Of a DNA stretch of 64,000 bases, positions 50,581-59,505 are shown piece by piece (within the stretch, counting starts at the first letter, position 1; each line of letters begins with the position of its first letter). The notes beneath the pieces are model-generated. The model was given only the letters and a program-made list of their open reading frames with translations. It made no database searches and had not been told where the DNA came from. Origin of the DNA: Paenibacillus lautus NBRC 15380 (lineage in GTDB: Bacteria > Bacillota > Bacilli > Paenibacillales > Paenibacillaceae); NCBI RefSeq assembly GCF_004000945.1, contig NZ_BIMF01000012.1, positions 124,001 to 188,000 of the forward strand, in the 5' to 3' direction. The translations under genes were made by a program, and so were the position numbers.

Positions 50581-51495
50581 ATGAGAAAGTTGTCCAAGCC
50601 CTTATACGGCCAGCAGAATAAGACAGCCTACTTGTTTCTTCTGCCTTGGCTCATCGGTTTCTTCTGTCTGACGCTGGGGCCGATGATTGCATCGCTATAC
50701 TTGTCCATGACCAAATTCAACCTGCTGTCATCGCCGACTTGGACCGGACTCAGCAATTATGTTCAGATTTTTACCGAAGACGATACGTTTCAACGATCCT
50801 TGTGGCTGACATTCTACTACGTGTTCTTATCCGTACCGCTGAGACTTGCGTTCGCGCTGCTGATCGCCATGGCATTGAACAAGGGCATACGCGGACTCGG
50901 CATCTACCGGACCATATATTACATCCCCTCCCTATTGGGAGGCAGCGTCGCCATTGCCATCGTTTGGCGCCAAATCTTTGACGGCAGCGGACTGGTCAAT
51001 CAGTTCCTCGGCTGGTTCGGCATCACGGGCCCCTCGTGGATCGCCCACCCCGACTATGTGGTGTATACGATTATCACGCTGTCCGTTTGGCAGTTCGGAT
51101 CGGCCATGGTCATCTTTCTTGCCGGTCTGAAACAGATTCCGACTGATTTATATGAAGCATCCGGTGTAGATGGTGCCGGAAAGATCCGCCAATTCTTCGG
51201 CATCACGCTGCCGATGCTGTCACCCGTTATCTTTTTCAATCTGATCATGAGCATGATCAATTCGTTCCAAGCCTTCACGCCGGCCTATGTCATCGGAGAT
51301 GGGCGGGGAGGACCGCTCGACGCCACGATGTTCTACACCTTGTACCTGTATCTGAAAGGCTTCTCGTTCTTCGATATGGGTTATGCCTCGGCCCTGGCAT
51401 GGATCATGCTGGTCATTATCGGGGTGTTCACCGGGATCGTTTTTCTTACATCAAAATTCTGGGTCTTCTACGGGGATAACCAGGAAGGGAGGTAA
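50581..51495 (+). CDS. Sugar ABC transporter permease (MalF type)
   Basis: 304 residues, six membrane segments and the EAA loop YEASGVDGAGKIRQFFGITLP. RBS GGGAGGC. First gene of the operon; the second permease gene overlaps its end. Unusually the binding-protein gene comes after rather than before the permeases. Confidence 0.92.
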   Translation: MRKLSKPLYGQQNKTAYLFLLPWLIGFFCLTLGPMIASLYLSMTKFNLLSSPTWTGLSNYVQIFTEDDTFQRSLWLTFYYVFLSVPLRLAFALLIAMALNKGIRGLGIYRTIYYIPSLLGGSVAIAIVWRQIFDGSGLVNQFLGWFGITGPSWIAHPDYVVYTIITLSVWQFGSAMVIFLAGLKQIPTDLYEASGVDGAGKIRQFFGITLPMLSPVIFFNLIMSMINSFQAFTPAYVIGDGRGGPLDATMFYTLYLYLKGFSFFDMGYASALAWIMLVIIGVFTGIVFLTSKFWVFYGDNQEGR

Positions 51496-51500
51496 TGGAT

Positions 51501-52340
51501 ATGCCGCTTAAGCGACAACTGGTTCAAGCCGGAAGGCATGCCGCCATTATCCTCCTTGGCCTGCTCATGCTGTATCCGGTTCTATGGCTCATCTTCAGCT
51601 CGTTTAAACCGAATCATCTCATCTTTACCAACAGCAGCCTCATTCCGACTGCCTTCACGCTGGATCATTACGTGAACGGCTGGAGCGGGCTCCAGGGCAT
51701 TTCCTTCGGCCGGTTCTTCAGCAACTCCGTGCTGATCTCGGTCATGAGCGTCATCGGGAACATCGTCTCTTGTTCCCTTGCAGCCTATGCCTTCTCCAGA
51801 TTGAAGTTCAAATTCAAAGGCCTGTGGTTCAGCATCATGCTAGTGACGATTATGCTGCCTTACCACGTAACGCTCGTGCCCCAATACATTCTGTATAACG
51901 AACTTCATTGGATCAATACGTATTTTCCGCTCATTCTGCCCAAATGGCTGGCGCATGACTCCTTCTTCATTCTGCTGATGGTTCAGTTCATCCGCGGCAT
52001 TCCACGGGAGCTTGACGAGAGCGCGACCATCGACGGCTGCGGACAATCGCAGATCTTCTTCCGCATCGTGGTGCCGCTTCTCGTTCCTGCACTGATTACG
52101 ACGGCCATCTTCACCTTCATCTGGAGCTGGGACGACTTCTTCAGCCAGATGATCTATTTAAGCAAGATTGATTTATTCACCGTACAGCTGGGGATCCGAT
52201 CCCTGTTCGATCCTTCGGGGCAATCGGATTGGGGAGCGCTGCTCGCCATGTCCACGCTGTCGCTGCTGCCTGTGACGATCATCTTTCTCGTGTTTCAACG
52301 GTATTTTCTCGAAGGCATTGCCACGACCGGCCTGAAGTAG
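51501..52340 (+). CDS. Sugar ABC transporter permease (MalG type)
   Basis: 279 residues from ATG 51501, which is 8 nt after GGGAGG; an ATG at 51495 overlaps the stop of the previous gene but lies only 2 nt from the RBS. Six membrane segments, EAA-type loop with ELDESATIDGCGQSQIFFRIVVP, and the typical C-terminus FQRYFLEGIATTGLK. Pairs with the preceding permease. Confidence 0.92.
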   Translation: MPLKRQLVQAGRHAAIILLGLLMLYPVLWLIFSSFKPNHLIFTNSSLIPTAFTLDHYVNGWSGLQGISFGRFFSNSVLISVMSVIGNIVSCSLAAYAFSRLKFKFKGLWFSIMLVTIMLPYHVTLVPQYILYNELHWINTYFPLILPKWLAHDSFFILLMVQFIRGIPRELDESATIDGCGQSQIFFRIVVPLLVPALITTAIFTFIWSWDDFFSQMIYLSKIDLFTVQLGIRSLFDPSGQSDWGALLAMSTLSLLPVTIIFLVFQRYFLEGIATTGLK

Positions 52341-52414
52341 TTTTAGAAGCTGCCTGTCATCGTACGAAAGCGTGCTGCAAATGATTAAATTATGATTAGA
52401 CTGGGGGATTATCA

Positions 52415-53731
52415 ATGTTAAAAAAATGTTTCGTTGGCATGTTGGCTTCGCTCCTGTTGTTCGTCACCGCTTGTTCCGGAACGGATCACACGGGAGAAGG
52501 CGGGAGTACGGACGCAGGGACCGAGCCGGGCGGCCAGGTCGAGCTGCGCATGATGTGGTGGGGCGACCAGAAACGGGCCGATATTACGAACGAAGCCCTG
52601 AAGGTGTTCCAGGACAAACACCCAAACATTAAAATCGTCGGCGAATTCTCGCCTTCCTCCGGATATTTCGACAAGCTGAACACCCAGCTGGCTTCCGGCA
52701 CCGCGCCGGATATCTTCTTCCTGGGCGGAAACGTGGTGGACTATGCCAAAAAAGATGTGCTGCTGAACCTGGATCCGTATGTCGGCAGCGAACTGAAGCT
52801 GGACGGCATGGATGCCACCATGGTGGAATACGGCCGTCTGGACGGGAAGCTGCAGCATATTTCGGCCGGGGCAAACGCCCGGGGAATCGTCATCAACAAG
52901 GCGCTGTTTGAAAAGGCAGGCATTCCTCTGCCGGAGCAGGATTGGGATTGGGAGGAATTCGCCGCCATCAGCAAAGAACTGTCCGACAAGCTCGGCGACG
53001 GCGTATACGGCACCTATAATTTCACCGTCGACGGAATGGATATCTTCCTGAAGCAGCGCGGAAAACAGCTGTATGATATGGAGAACGGAAAGCTCGGCTT
53101 CGCGAAGGAAGACATTCAGGAATGGTTCGAGTATTGGGAACAGGCCTCGAAAGCCGGCGGTGTCGTTACGCCTGAACTGCAGGTGTCCAATCCGCACGAT
53201 GATACCAGCAAATCCCTGCTGATTACAGGCAAAGCGGCCATGAGCCTCCTCCCTTCCAATCAGCTGGCTGCGTTCCAGAGCCTGACGGAAGATCCGCTTA
53301 TTCTCCATCCGGTACCTAGAGGTCCAAAGGGTACGGGCGTTGTATTCGAGTCCAGCCAAGGACTATCCGGATATGCCAACACCAAACATCCGAAGGAAGT
53401 CGCCACGCTCATGGACTTCTGGATCAACGATCCCGAAGCGGCCAAAATCCTCGGCAACGACCGCGGCGTGCCGGTGACGGAAACCAACCGCAACCTGCTC
53501 CAGGAAGAAGCAGGGCCTGTGGAAGAGATTGTGTACAATTACACGAGTCTCGTATCGGAAGCTACGAAGACCGAGCCTTTTGACGTGAGTTATAATCCGC
53601 CGGGATTTGCCGAGTTCTCCAAACTGGCCCAGACGACGACCCAGGAGATCGGATTCGGCCGGAAAAACGTGGAGCAGGCCGTTGCGGACTTCTACAACGG
53701 CACCGTGCGCATATTTGAATCGAATCAATAA
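52415..53731 (+). CDS. Sugar-binding lipoprotein of an ABC transporter
   Basis: 438 residues. Lipoprotein signal peptide MLKKCFVGMLASLLLFVTAC with Cys at residue 20, then a Gly/Thr-rich linker. Family 1 binding protein (LRMMWWGDQKRADITNEAL, LASGTAPDIFFLGGNVVDY, SLLPSNQLAAFQ). Third gene of the transporter, followed after 21 bp by the glycosidase genes. Captures an oligosaccharide; the GH43 neighbour suggests arabinose- or xylose-containing material. Confidence 0.92.
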   Translation: MLKKCFVGMLASLLLFVTACSGTDHTGEGGSTDAGTEPGGQVELRMMWWGDQKRADITNEALKVFQDKHPNIKIVGEFSPSSGYFDKLNTQLASGTAPDIFFLGGNVVDYAKKDVLLNLDPYVGSELKLDGMDATMVEYGRLDGKLQHISAGANARGIVINKALFEKAGIPLPEQDWDWEEFAAISKELSDKLGDGVYGTYNFTVDGMDIFLKQRGKQLYDMENGKLGFAKEDIQEWFEYWEQASKAGGVVTPELQVSNPHDDTSKSLLITGKAAMSLLPSNQLAAFQSLTEDPLILHPVPRGPKGTGVVFESSQGLSGYANTKHPKEVATLMDFWINDPEAAKILGNDRGVPVTETNRNLLQEEAGPVEEIVYNYTSLVSEATKTEPFDVSYNPPGFAEFSKLAQTTTQEIGFGRKNVEQAVADFYNGTVRIFESNQ

Positions 53732-53752
53732 CCAGCTTTCAAGGAGGCGGAC

Positions 53753-55399
53753 ATGACAGAAGCTATGCTGGACCGGCTGCACCGGATTTCGATACCGGAC
53801 CGGGTGCAGCCGGGTAAACCGGAAGACGGAAAACTGCTGTGGGAGTGGCAGACGACTGGCGTCCGATTCGCGGCATCGGGCGGCCGGCTGGAAGCGGCTT
53901 ATTATACCGCACTGGAGAAGCTGCTGGCCTGCATCGTGCCGATGAACGGCAGCGATCCGATCCTGCAAGAAGGAGGAATCTATCTCGGCTGCTGGCTAGA
54001 GAGCACCGGCACCATCAACGTGGAACTGCTATCGCGACTGATCCCCTCGGTATCGAAAACAACCTACCTGGCGTTTGCGGATCAGCAAAGAGAGGATGGG
54101 CTGCTCCCTTATAAACTGACGGAGAACGGGCCGTCGTTCCGCCAGATCCAGCTCGTCACGCCGCTGGCGCGCTGCGTCTGGAACCACTACGAGCTTCATG
54201 GAAGGGATCTCCCCTTCCTGAAGACCATGTACCAAGCCATGTCACGTTACGACGACTGGATCGCGCGTTACCGCAACAGCCGGGGGACCGGCTGCGTGGA
54301 GGCTTTCAGCACCTTTGATACCGGGCATGATCTGTCGCCCAGGTTCTGGCATGTTCCGGATACGCCCTATAGGAATGATGCCGCCGCCTTCCACCCGGAC
54401 TCCCCGGTTCTGCCCTTCCTGGCACCGGATTTGACCGCCAACATCTACTGCCAGCGCATGTATTTGGCCCGCATGGCCGAAGAGCTCGGCGAATCCGGAG
54501 CCGATTGGAGGGCCAAAGCCAAAGCCAGCCTGGATAACCTCCTCCGCTACTGTTATGACGAGGAGGATCAATTCTTCTACGACCGGGATCGGAACGACGA
54601 GCTGGTCAGGGTTCAATCCGACGTGCTGCTGCGTGTGATGGCCTGCGAAGTGGGCGACCGCGGGCTGTTTGACGACATGCTGCGCCGGTATTTGCTGAAT
54701 ACGAGCAAATTCTTCGCCAAATATCCGTTTACGTCCCTGGCGATGGACGATCCGCGGTTCGATCCATCCTCCTCTTATAACAGCTGGGGCGGTCCGTCCA
54801 ATTTCTTGAGCTTGATCCGGGCGCCGCACGCCTTTGAACATCACCATCGCTATGTCGAGCTGACCTGGGTACTGCAGCCGATTCTGTCCGCCTTGTCCAA
54901 GGCGAAACGCTTCTCGCAAACCTTGAGCCCCTGGACCGGTGAAGAGGGCTTTACCGAGACGTATTCCCCTTCCATTCTGTGTCTGCTGGATTACGTGGAA
55001 CGACTCTGCGGCATTATGCCGATCGGAGCGAATCGGCTGTGGTTTACGGGACTACTTCCGGTCGATATGGACCATGGCGAAGAAGTCGCCGGAAACACGG
55101 CATATGGCCGAACCGTGAACGGGCTGCACTACGAACTGGTGAATACCCCGGACAACGTTACCGTATTCCGGGAAGGCCGCTTTCATATTCAAGGCCCCGC
55201 CGGGATTCGGCTAGTCACGGACCGCAGCGGACAATTGGAGGGCGTGATCGGCATGAGCGTGCGCACCATTGAAGGCGAGCTTCGTTATCAAGGGACGTCC
55301 ATACCAATCCGGATCAAAGGCAATGAAATGCAGCTGTATTCAGACGGAGATTTGAAGACGGAGAGGGATATCGGCATCATCTATCCTTCCTATCGTTAA
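53753..55399 (+). CDS. Putative glycoside hydrolase with alpha/alpha barrel, family uncertain
   Basis: 548 residues, no signal peptide. The central part looks like an (alpha/alpha)6 barrel of the six-hairpin glycosidase superfamily: LACIVPMNGSDPILQEGGIYLGCW, FADQQREDGLLPYKLTENG, YDDWIARYRNSRGTGCVEAFSTFDTGHDLSPRFW and YNSWGGPSNFLSLIRAPHAFE read as successive helical-hairpin loops. The last ~130 residues are beta-rich. The Asp in STFDTGHD and acidic residues near SWGGPSNF could be catalytic, but I cannot assign a family with confidence; GH63/trehalase-like and MGH1-like groups are the nearest impressions. RBS AAGGAGG. Located between the binding protein and GH43 genes, so it probably cleaves imported oligosaccharides. 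Confidence 0.6.
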   Translation: MTEAMLDRLHRISIPDRVQPGKPEDGKLLWEWQTTGVRFAASGGRLEAAYYTALEKLLACIVPMNGSDPILQEGGIYLGCWLESTGTINVELLSRLIPSVSKTTYLAFADQQREDGLLPYKLTENGPSFRQIQLVTPLARCVWNHYELHGRDLPFLKTMYQAMSRYDDWIARYRNSRGTGCVEAFSTFDTGHDLSPRFWHVPDTPYRNDAAAFHPDSPVLPFLAPDLTANIYCQRMYLARMAEELGESGADWRAKAKASLDNLLRYCYDEEDQFFYDRDRNDELVRVQSDVLLRVMACEVGDRGLFDDMLRRYLLNTSKFFAKYPFTSLAMDDPRFDPSSSYNSWGGPSNFLSLIRAPHAFEHHHRYVELTWVLQPILSALSKAKRFSQTLSPWTGEEGFTETYSPSILCLLDYVERLCGIMPIGANRLWFTGLLPVDMDHGEEVAGNTAYGRTVNGLHYELVNTPDNVTVFREGRFHIQGPAGIRLVTDRSGQLEGVIGMSVRTIEGELRYQGTSIPIRIKGNEMQLYSDGDLKTERDIGIIYPSYR

Positions 55400-55423
55400 A
55401 TTGAAGGAGGTGAACGCTTACGC

Positions 55424-56335
55424 ATGAAAACTGGAGACATTCAGCTGCGAGACCCCTACGTACTGCCTGATCCGGAACAGCGAATATACTATATGTACGG
55501 CAGCACCGACAAAAATATATGGCAAGAAGGAACCGGCTTCGATGTCTATATAAGCCGGGATCTAAGCGATTGGGAAGGCCCTTATACGGTCTTTCGCAAA
55601 CCGGACGACTTCTTCGCGGACGTGAACTTCTGGGCGCCGGAAGTTTACCCGTACCATGGGCGTTACATCATGTTTGCCACCTTCCGCCGAAAAGATAACG
55701 ATCGGCTGGGCACCGCGGTGCTGTCGGCGGAGCAGCCGACAGGACCCTTCTCCCTCCATAGCGAGGGGCCGGTGACCCCCGCGGACTGGAGTTCCCTGGA
55801 CGGCACGCTGTATATCGACGAAGCGGATCAGCCGTGGATGGTGTTCTGCCACGAGTGGCAGCAGGTCGGCGACGGTGAGATCTGCGCCATGCGCCTGAGT
55901 CCCGATCTCACAGAGGCCGCCTCGGAGCCCGTGACCCTGTTTTGCGCCTCCGAGGCCGATTGGGCCACACCGTTCCACTCGCCCCGCTTTCCCGGATCAA
56001 GCAACTATGTGACGGACGGCACGTTTCTGTTCCGGACAACGTCGGGAAGTCTGCTCATGTTATGGGCCAGCTTTGTGGACGGCCGTTACGCGCTCGGCGT
56101 TGCCAAGTCGCCAACCGGTAAGCTGACGGGGCCCTGGCTTCAAGAGCCTGAACCCTTATATTCCAGCGACGGCGGGCACGGCATGGTGTTCCGTACTTGG
56201 GAGGGGGAGCTGATGCTGACCGTGCATACCCCGAACCGGACGCCGGATGAACGGCCGATCTTTATCCCCGTCGTGGAGGAAGGAAACAGCATCAAATTGG
56301 ATGGGATGTATCGGGAAACACGCAGGGCCGAGTAA
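55424..56335 (+). CDS. Glycoside hydrolase family 43-like enzyme
   Basis: 303 residues, no signal peptide, five-bladed beta-propeller expected. Catalytic base Asp10 in LRDPYVLPD, the WAPEV blade motif (NFWAPEVYPYHG), LDGTLYIDEADQPWMVFCHEW with a likely pKa-modulating Asp and donor Glu, and GGHGMVFRTWEGELMLTVH. GH43 enzymes are inverting arabinofuranosidases, xylosidases or galactosidases. Cytosolic location fits action on imported short oligosaccharides. Last gene of the operon, with a terminator 15 bp downstream. Confidence 0.87.
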   Translation: MKTGDIQLRDPYVLPDPEQRIYYMYGSTDKNIWQEGTGFDVYISRDLSDWEGPYTVFRKPDDFFADVNFWAPEVYPYHGRYIMFATFRRKDNDRLGTAVLSAEQPTGPFSLHSEGPVTPADWSSLDGTLYIDEADQPWMVFCHEWQQVGDGEICAMRLSPDLTEAASEPVTLFCASEADWATPFHSPRFPGSSNYVTDGTFLFRTTSGSLLMLWASFVDGRYALGVAKSPTGKLTGPWLQEPEPLYSSDGGHGMVFRTWEGELMLTVHTPNRTPDERPIFIPVVEEGNSIKLDGMYRETRRAE

Positions 56336-56349
56336 AATCTCTATACGAA

Positions 56350-56388
56350 AAAGCCGCTCTCCATGAAGATGGCAGAGCGGCCTTTTTT
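56350..56388 (+). terminator. Terminator of the second glycan operon
   Basis: GCCGCTCT (56353-56360) pairs with AGAGCGGC (56374-56381), followed by CTTTTTTAT. Confidence 0.88.
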
Positions 56389-56437
56389 ATAGGTTTTTGC
56401 ATCCCGAAATCATGCTTTACTATCCTGTATAAACCAA

Positions 56438-56465
56438 AGGGAAGCCGTACGCGTACGGCCTCCCT
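56438..56465 (-). terminator. Terminator of the oxidoreductase / isomerase operon
   Basis: AGGGAAGCCGTACG pairs with CGTACGGCCTCCCT with one G-U and essentially no loop. It lies 14 bp beyond the stop of the oxidoreductase gene. T content after it on the minus strand is modest. Confidence 0.65.
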
Positions 56466-56478
56466 CTATACTCATTTA

Positions 56479-57498
56479 TTACAGCTTCACGATTTTACCG
56501 GTCTCTTGGGATTCGAATGCACCCAGGATCACGTTCAAGGAACGCAGTCCTTCCTCACCGGAAATGCTAGGAGGCGTGTTTGTGAGAATGGATTCGACAA
56601 AAGCGTCGATGACGCCGCTCGGAACCTGCTTCTCATTAGTTGCCATGGCGCCGACCTTGTAGGTTTCCACCGTACCGTCGGTCAGCTCCACAACCACTTC
56701 GTCACCATTAACGGTACCGATCTTCATGGCGCCTTTCTCGCACCACAATACCGTTCCGTTATCGCCGGATCTGTAATGCGTCCAGCTTGCCATCAGCGTG
56801 CCCACGGCCCCGCTCTTCATGCGAACGATGCAAGTCGCGTTGTCGTCCACATCGGTTCCTTCTTTATGGACCGTTCCGATGAAACCGGCCACTTCCACGA
56901 TTTCATCGTTCAGCAAATAACGGATAAAGTCGGATTTATGCACGCCGAGATCGCCCATAGCGCCCATAATCGCTTCTTCTTTGCGGAAGAACCAGCTGTC
57001 GCGTCCGTCCAGACTCCAGCTCTCCGGACCGCCGTGGCCGAAGGAAGTACGGAAGGTAAGCACCTTTCCGAGCTTGCCGGAATCCAGAATTTCCTTCGCT
57101 TTTACGTGCGGAGGCATGAGACGCTGATTGTGGCCTACCATCAGGTACACCCCGTTCTTGCGGGCTGCCTCGATCATTTGCTCTCCCTCTTCAGCCGTTG
57201 TTGCCATCGGCTTCTCCACCAGCACATGAAGGCCGGCATTCGCAGCCGCGATGCTCATTGGAGCATGCAGATAGTTCGGCGTACATACGCTAACGGCGTC
57301 GAGCTTCTCGTTCTTCAGCAGTTCTTGATAGTCTGTATAGGCTTTACCGCCATACTGGGCTGCCATCTCTTCAGCGCGTTCCTTTACCGGATCGGCAAAA
57401 GCAACCAGCTCCACGTTAGCATTGTTCGCATATTCAGGAATATGTCTGCGCTGGGCGATTGCACCGCAGCCAAACACAGCCACTTTAATTTTACTCAT
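56479..57498 (-). CDS. Gfo/Idh/MocA family oxidoreductase
   Basis: 339 residues. Rossmann motif VAVFGCGAIAQRRHIPEY, the family EKP motif (HVLVEKPMATTAEEG), GHNQRLMPPHVKA and GAMGDLGVHKSDFIRYLL with the catalytic His. Resembles inositol-2-dehydrogenase/1,5-anhydrofructose reductase-like enzymes; the exact substrate is not assignable. The isomerase/epimerase gene is 25 bp upstream on the same strand; together they fit an inositol-like or keto-sugar catabolic step. Confidence 0.9.
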   Translation of the reverse strand: MSKIKVAVFGCGAIAQRRHIPEYANNANVELVAFADPVKERAEEMAAQYGGKAYTDYQELLKNEKLDAVSVCTPNYLHAPMSIAAANAGLHVLVEKPMATTAEEGEQMIEAARKNGVYLMVGHNQRLMPPHVKAKEILDSGKLGKVLTFRTSFGHGGPESWSLDGRDSWFFRKEEAIMGAMGDLGVHKSDFIRYLLNDEIVEVAGFIGTVHKEGTDVDDNATCIVRMKSGAVGTLMASWTHYRSGDNGTVLWCEKGAMKIGTVNGDEVVVELTDGTVETYKVGAMATNEKQVPSGVIDAFVESILTNTPPSISGEEGLRSLNVILGAFESQETGKIVKL

Positions 57499-57523
57499 TG
57501 AAAGTCTCCTTTGTGCTAATAGA

Positions 57524-58297
57524 TTAAAATTGGTTCAGGTAGTTCTGCTTCAGCCAGTTCATGCTGTTCTCCACGCTTACCAGCGGCGGATTCTGACATA
57601 CGTCCTGCTCGACGATCAGCCACTCCGTGCCTGCGTCGGATGCAGCCTGAATGACGCCTGGCAGGTTAACCGAGCCTTGGCTCAGCTCCAGCGTCTTCAT
57701 GTTGCCTTCCGCATCCTTGCTGAAGTCTTTCAGGTGAAGCAGCGGAAGACGTCCAGCGTATTTCGGAATGTAGGCAAGCGGATCTTGTCCGGCAAATTGT
57801 ACCCAGCATACGTCCATCTCCACTTGCACGGCTTCCGGCGTAGTTGCGGAATACATCGCATCAAAGACGAACTGGCCATCGACCTCGGCTTCGAATTCAA
57901 ATGCATGGTTATGATATCCAAAGATCAATCCCTGCTTGCGAGCTTCAGCCCCTACTTCCTCCAGGAAGGAGAAGAGGTTCTTCCAATCCTCGGCATCTTT
58001 ACGATCTTCTTCGGCTACATATGGACACATCATATATTTAGCGCCAATGGTTTTCAGGTAATCAATTTCCTTCTGCAGATCTGCACGAAGCAGATGCAGG
58101 CCTACGTGACTGCCGATCGCTTTCAGGCCAAGCTCTTGAAGAAGCGTTTTCATTTCCTCGGCTGGAATGTCTCCATACCCTGCGAATTCCACGCCTTCAT
58201 AACCCAATTCAGCCACTTTGCGGAGCGTACCGCGGAAATCCTGTGCCGTTTCATCGCGCAGCGTATACATTTGCAAACCAATGTTCATTCTTCTCAT
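57524..58297 (-). CDS. Sugar phosphate isomerase/epimerase (xylose isomerase-like TIM barrel)
   Basis: 257 residues from ATG 58297, 7 nt after GAGGTG; the frame extends to a TTG at 58318. AP_endonuc_2/IolE-type TIM barrel: MNIGLQMYTLRDETAQDF start, YEGVEFAGYG, FGYHNHAFEFE (metal ligand region), VQVEMDVCWVQFAG and WLIVEQDV. Metal-dependent isomerase, epimerase or dehydratase acting on a cyclic polyol or keto sugar. First gene of a two-gene unit with the oxidoreductase and divergent from an AraC regulator. Confidence 0.9.
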   Translation of the reverse strand: MRRMNIGLQMYTLRDETAQDFRGTLRKVAELGYEGVEFAGYGDIPAEEMKTLLQELGLKAIGSHVGLHLLRADLQKEIDYLKTIGAKYMMCPYVAEEDRKDAEDWKNLFSFLEEVGAEARKQGLIFGYHNHAFEFEAEVDGQFVFDAMYSATTPEAVQVEMDVCWVQFAGQDPLAYIPKYAGRLPLLHLKDFSKDAEGNMKTLELSQGSVNLPGVIQAASDAGTEWLIVEQDVCQNPPLVSVENSMNWLKQNYLNQF

Positions 58298-58436
58298 TAT
58301 AGCGCACCTCGATTCCAAATATGAGTTACTGCTCTATCTGCTACTATCATACATGCAAATAGGCTAAAATGAACATAAACAATATTGCTGCAACATGAAC
58401 TATCTGCTTATATTTTTACTGGGGGTTGTTACCATT

Positions 58437-59264
58437 ATGGAAGCAAGGCTGCTCATTTGCGACTATTCCTATCACTTTCAGCAATTCAGCAACAGCCATC
58501 GGGGCGGCTTGACAACTTATCTGTTCCGTCTCCAAACCGAAGGCTCCTGCGAAATCTACTGCAACGGCATCGAGCACCACGTGCAGGCAGGCGACCTGCT
58601 GCTGCTGAAGCCCGGCGATGAATACGAGCTGCGGGTGAAGGAAGACGGCGAGGATGGCCGCGTGTCCAGCGGGGATTATTTTATATTCTGCGATGGCTCC
58701 TGGATTGATGATTGGTGGAATCGGATCCCCCGCCCTGTCGTCAGTCATGTCGGGCTCGACGATTATTTGCTGGGTCTATGGAGACAGATGCTGCTGGAGA
58801 AGCGGCGCGGACTTGAAGGGGAAATCGGGGAGCTGACCGACTACCTGCTGCGCAGTCTCTGCCTCTGCCTGGACCGCGCCATTTCCGAAATCAAGCCGAC
58901 CGATCGCCTTGCCTTCACCGCCCTGCGGCTGAAGCGATTCGTGGAGGAGCATGCCACCCTAACCTTCAAACTGGAGGAGGCTGCTTCCCATGTCGGGCTC
59001 AGCTTATCCCGGGCGGTTAAACTGTTCAAGGAGTATTACGGAAAAACCATGATCCAGTATGCCTTGGAGATCAGGCTGAACGCAGCCGTCGAGCGCATCA
59101 AATACAGCACGATGACGCTGGAGGAAATCGCGGAAACCTGCGGCTTCGCAAGCTACTCCTATTTTCACCGGGTATTCCGAGCCAACTATGGCGTGTCCCC
59201 GGTCAAATTCAGGGAAACGGCAACGGTGCCGGCAAGGCCGGGGCAGGAGAAACGCCCCCGATGA
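58437..59264 (+). CDS. AraC family regulator with cupin-like sensor
   Basis: 275 residues from ATG 58437, with GGGGG 11 nt upstream; the frame extends to ATG 58395. Cupin-like N-terminus (YLFRLQTEGSCEIYCNGIEHHVQAGDLLLLKPGDEY region), then an AraC domain (LTFKLEEAASHVGLSLSRAVKLFKEYYG; LEEIAETCGFASYSYFHRVFRANYGVSPVKFR). Divergent from the isomerase-oxidoreductase operon, which it probably controls. Confidence 0.88.
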   Translation: MEARLLICDYSYHFQQFSNSHRGGLTTYLFRLQTEGSCEIYCNGIEHHVQAGDLLLLKPGDEYELRVKEDGEDGRVSSGDYFIFCDGSWIDDWWNRIPRPVVSHVGLDDYLLGLWRQMLLEKRRGLEGEIGELTDYLLRSLCLCLDRAISEIKPTDRLAFTALRLKRFVEEHATLTFKLEEAASHVGLSLSRAVKLFKEYYGKTMIQYALEIRLNAAVERIKYSTMTLEEIAETCGFASYSYFHRVFRANYGVSPVKFRETATVPARPGQEKRPR

Positions 59265-59287
59265 TTTTTTTCTTCTATAATATAAAG

Positions 59288-59330
59288 AAGCAGCCCATGC
59301 TCATCCTTGAAGGCAGGAGCTAGGCTGCTT
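59288..59330 (+). terminator. Terminator of the AraC gene
   Basis: AAGCAGCC (59288-59295) pairs with GGCTGCTT (59323-59330). The following sequence TGCAC has few T, so it is moderate. No gene was seen in the rest of 59265-59505. Confidence 0.55.
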
Positions 59331-59505
59331 TGCACTTTAGTAACTCGACATATTCTCCAAAATGCTTCTTCCGGCCATATCATTCATAGCATCGCGGCCC
59401 CGGCGGCAGCGAGAACCGTACTGTGTGTGGTTGAAATTGAAATCGTGCGAAGGAGCACTAAAATTCCATAGGTAACGGCACAATGACCGTGCATAACGTA
59501 TCGAT

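Noticed and set aside
55405..55424. cre-like sequence at the GH43 ribosome binding site
   Set aside because: The match is weak and overlaps the RBS and start codon in the middle of an operon; probably chance.
56506..57501. 331-codon plus-strand frame opposite the oxidoreductase
   Set aside because: Antisense of a gene with complete Gfo/Idh/MocA motifs.
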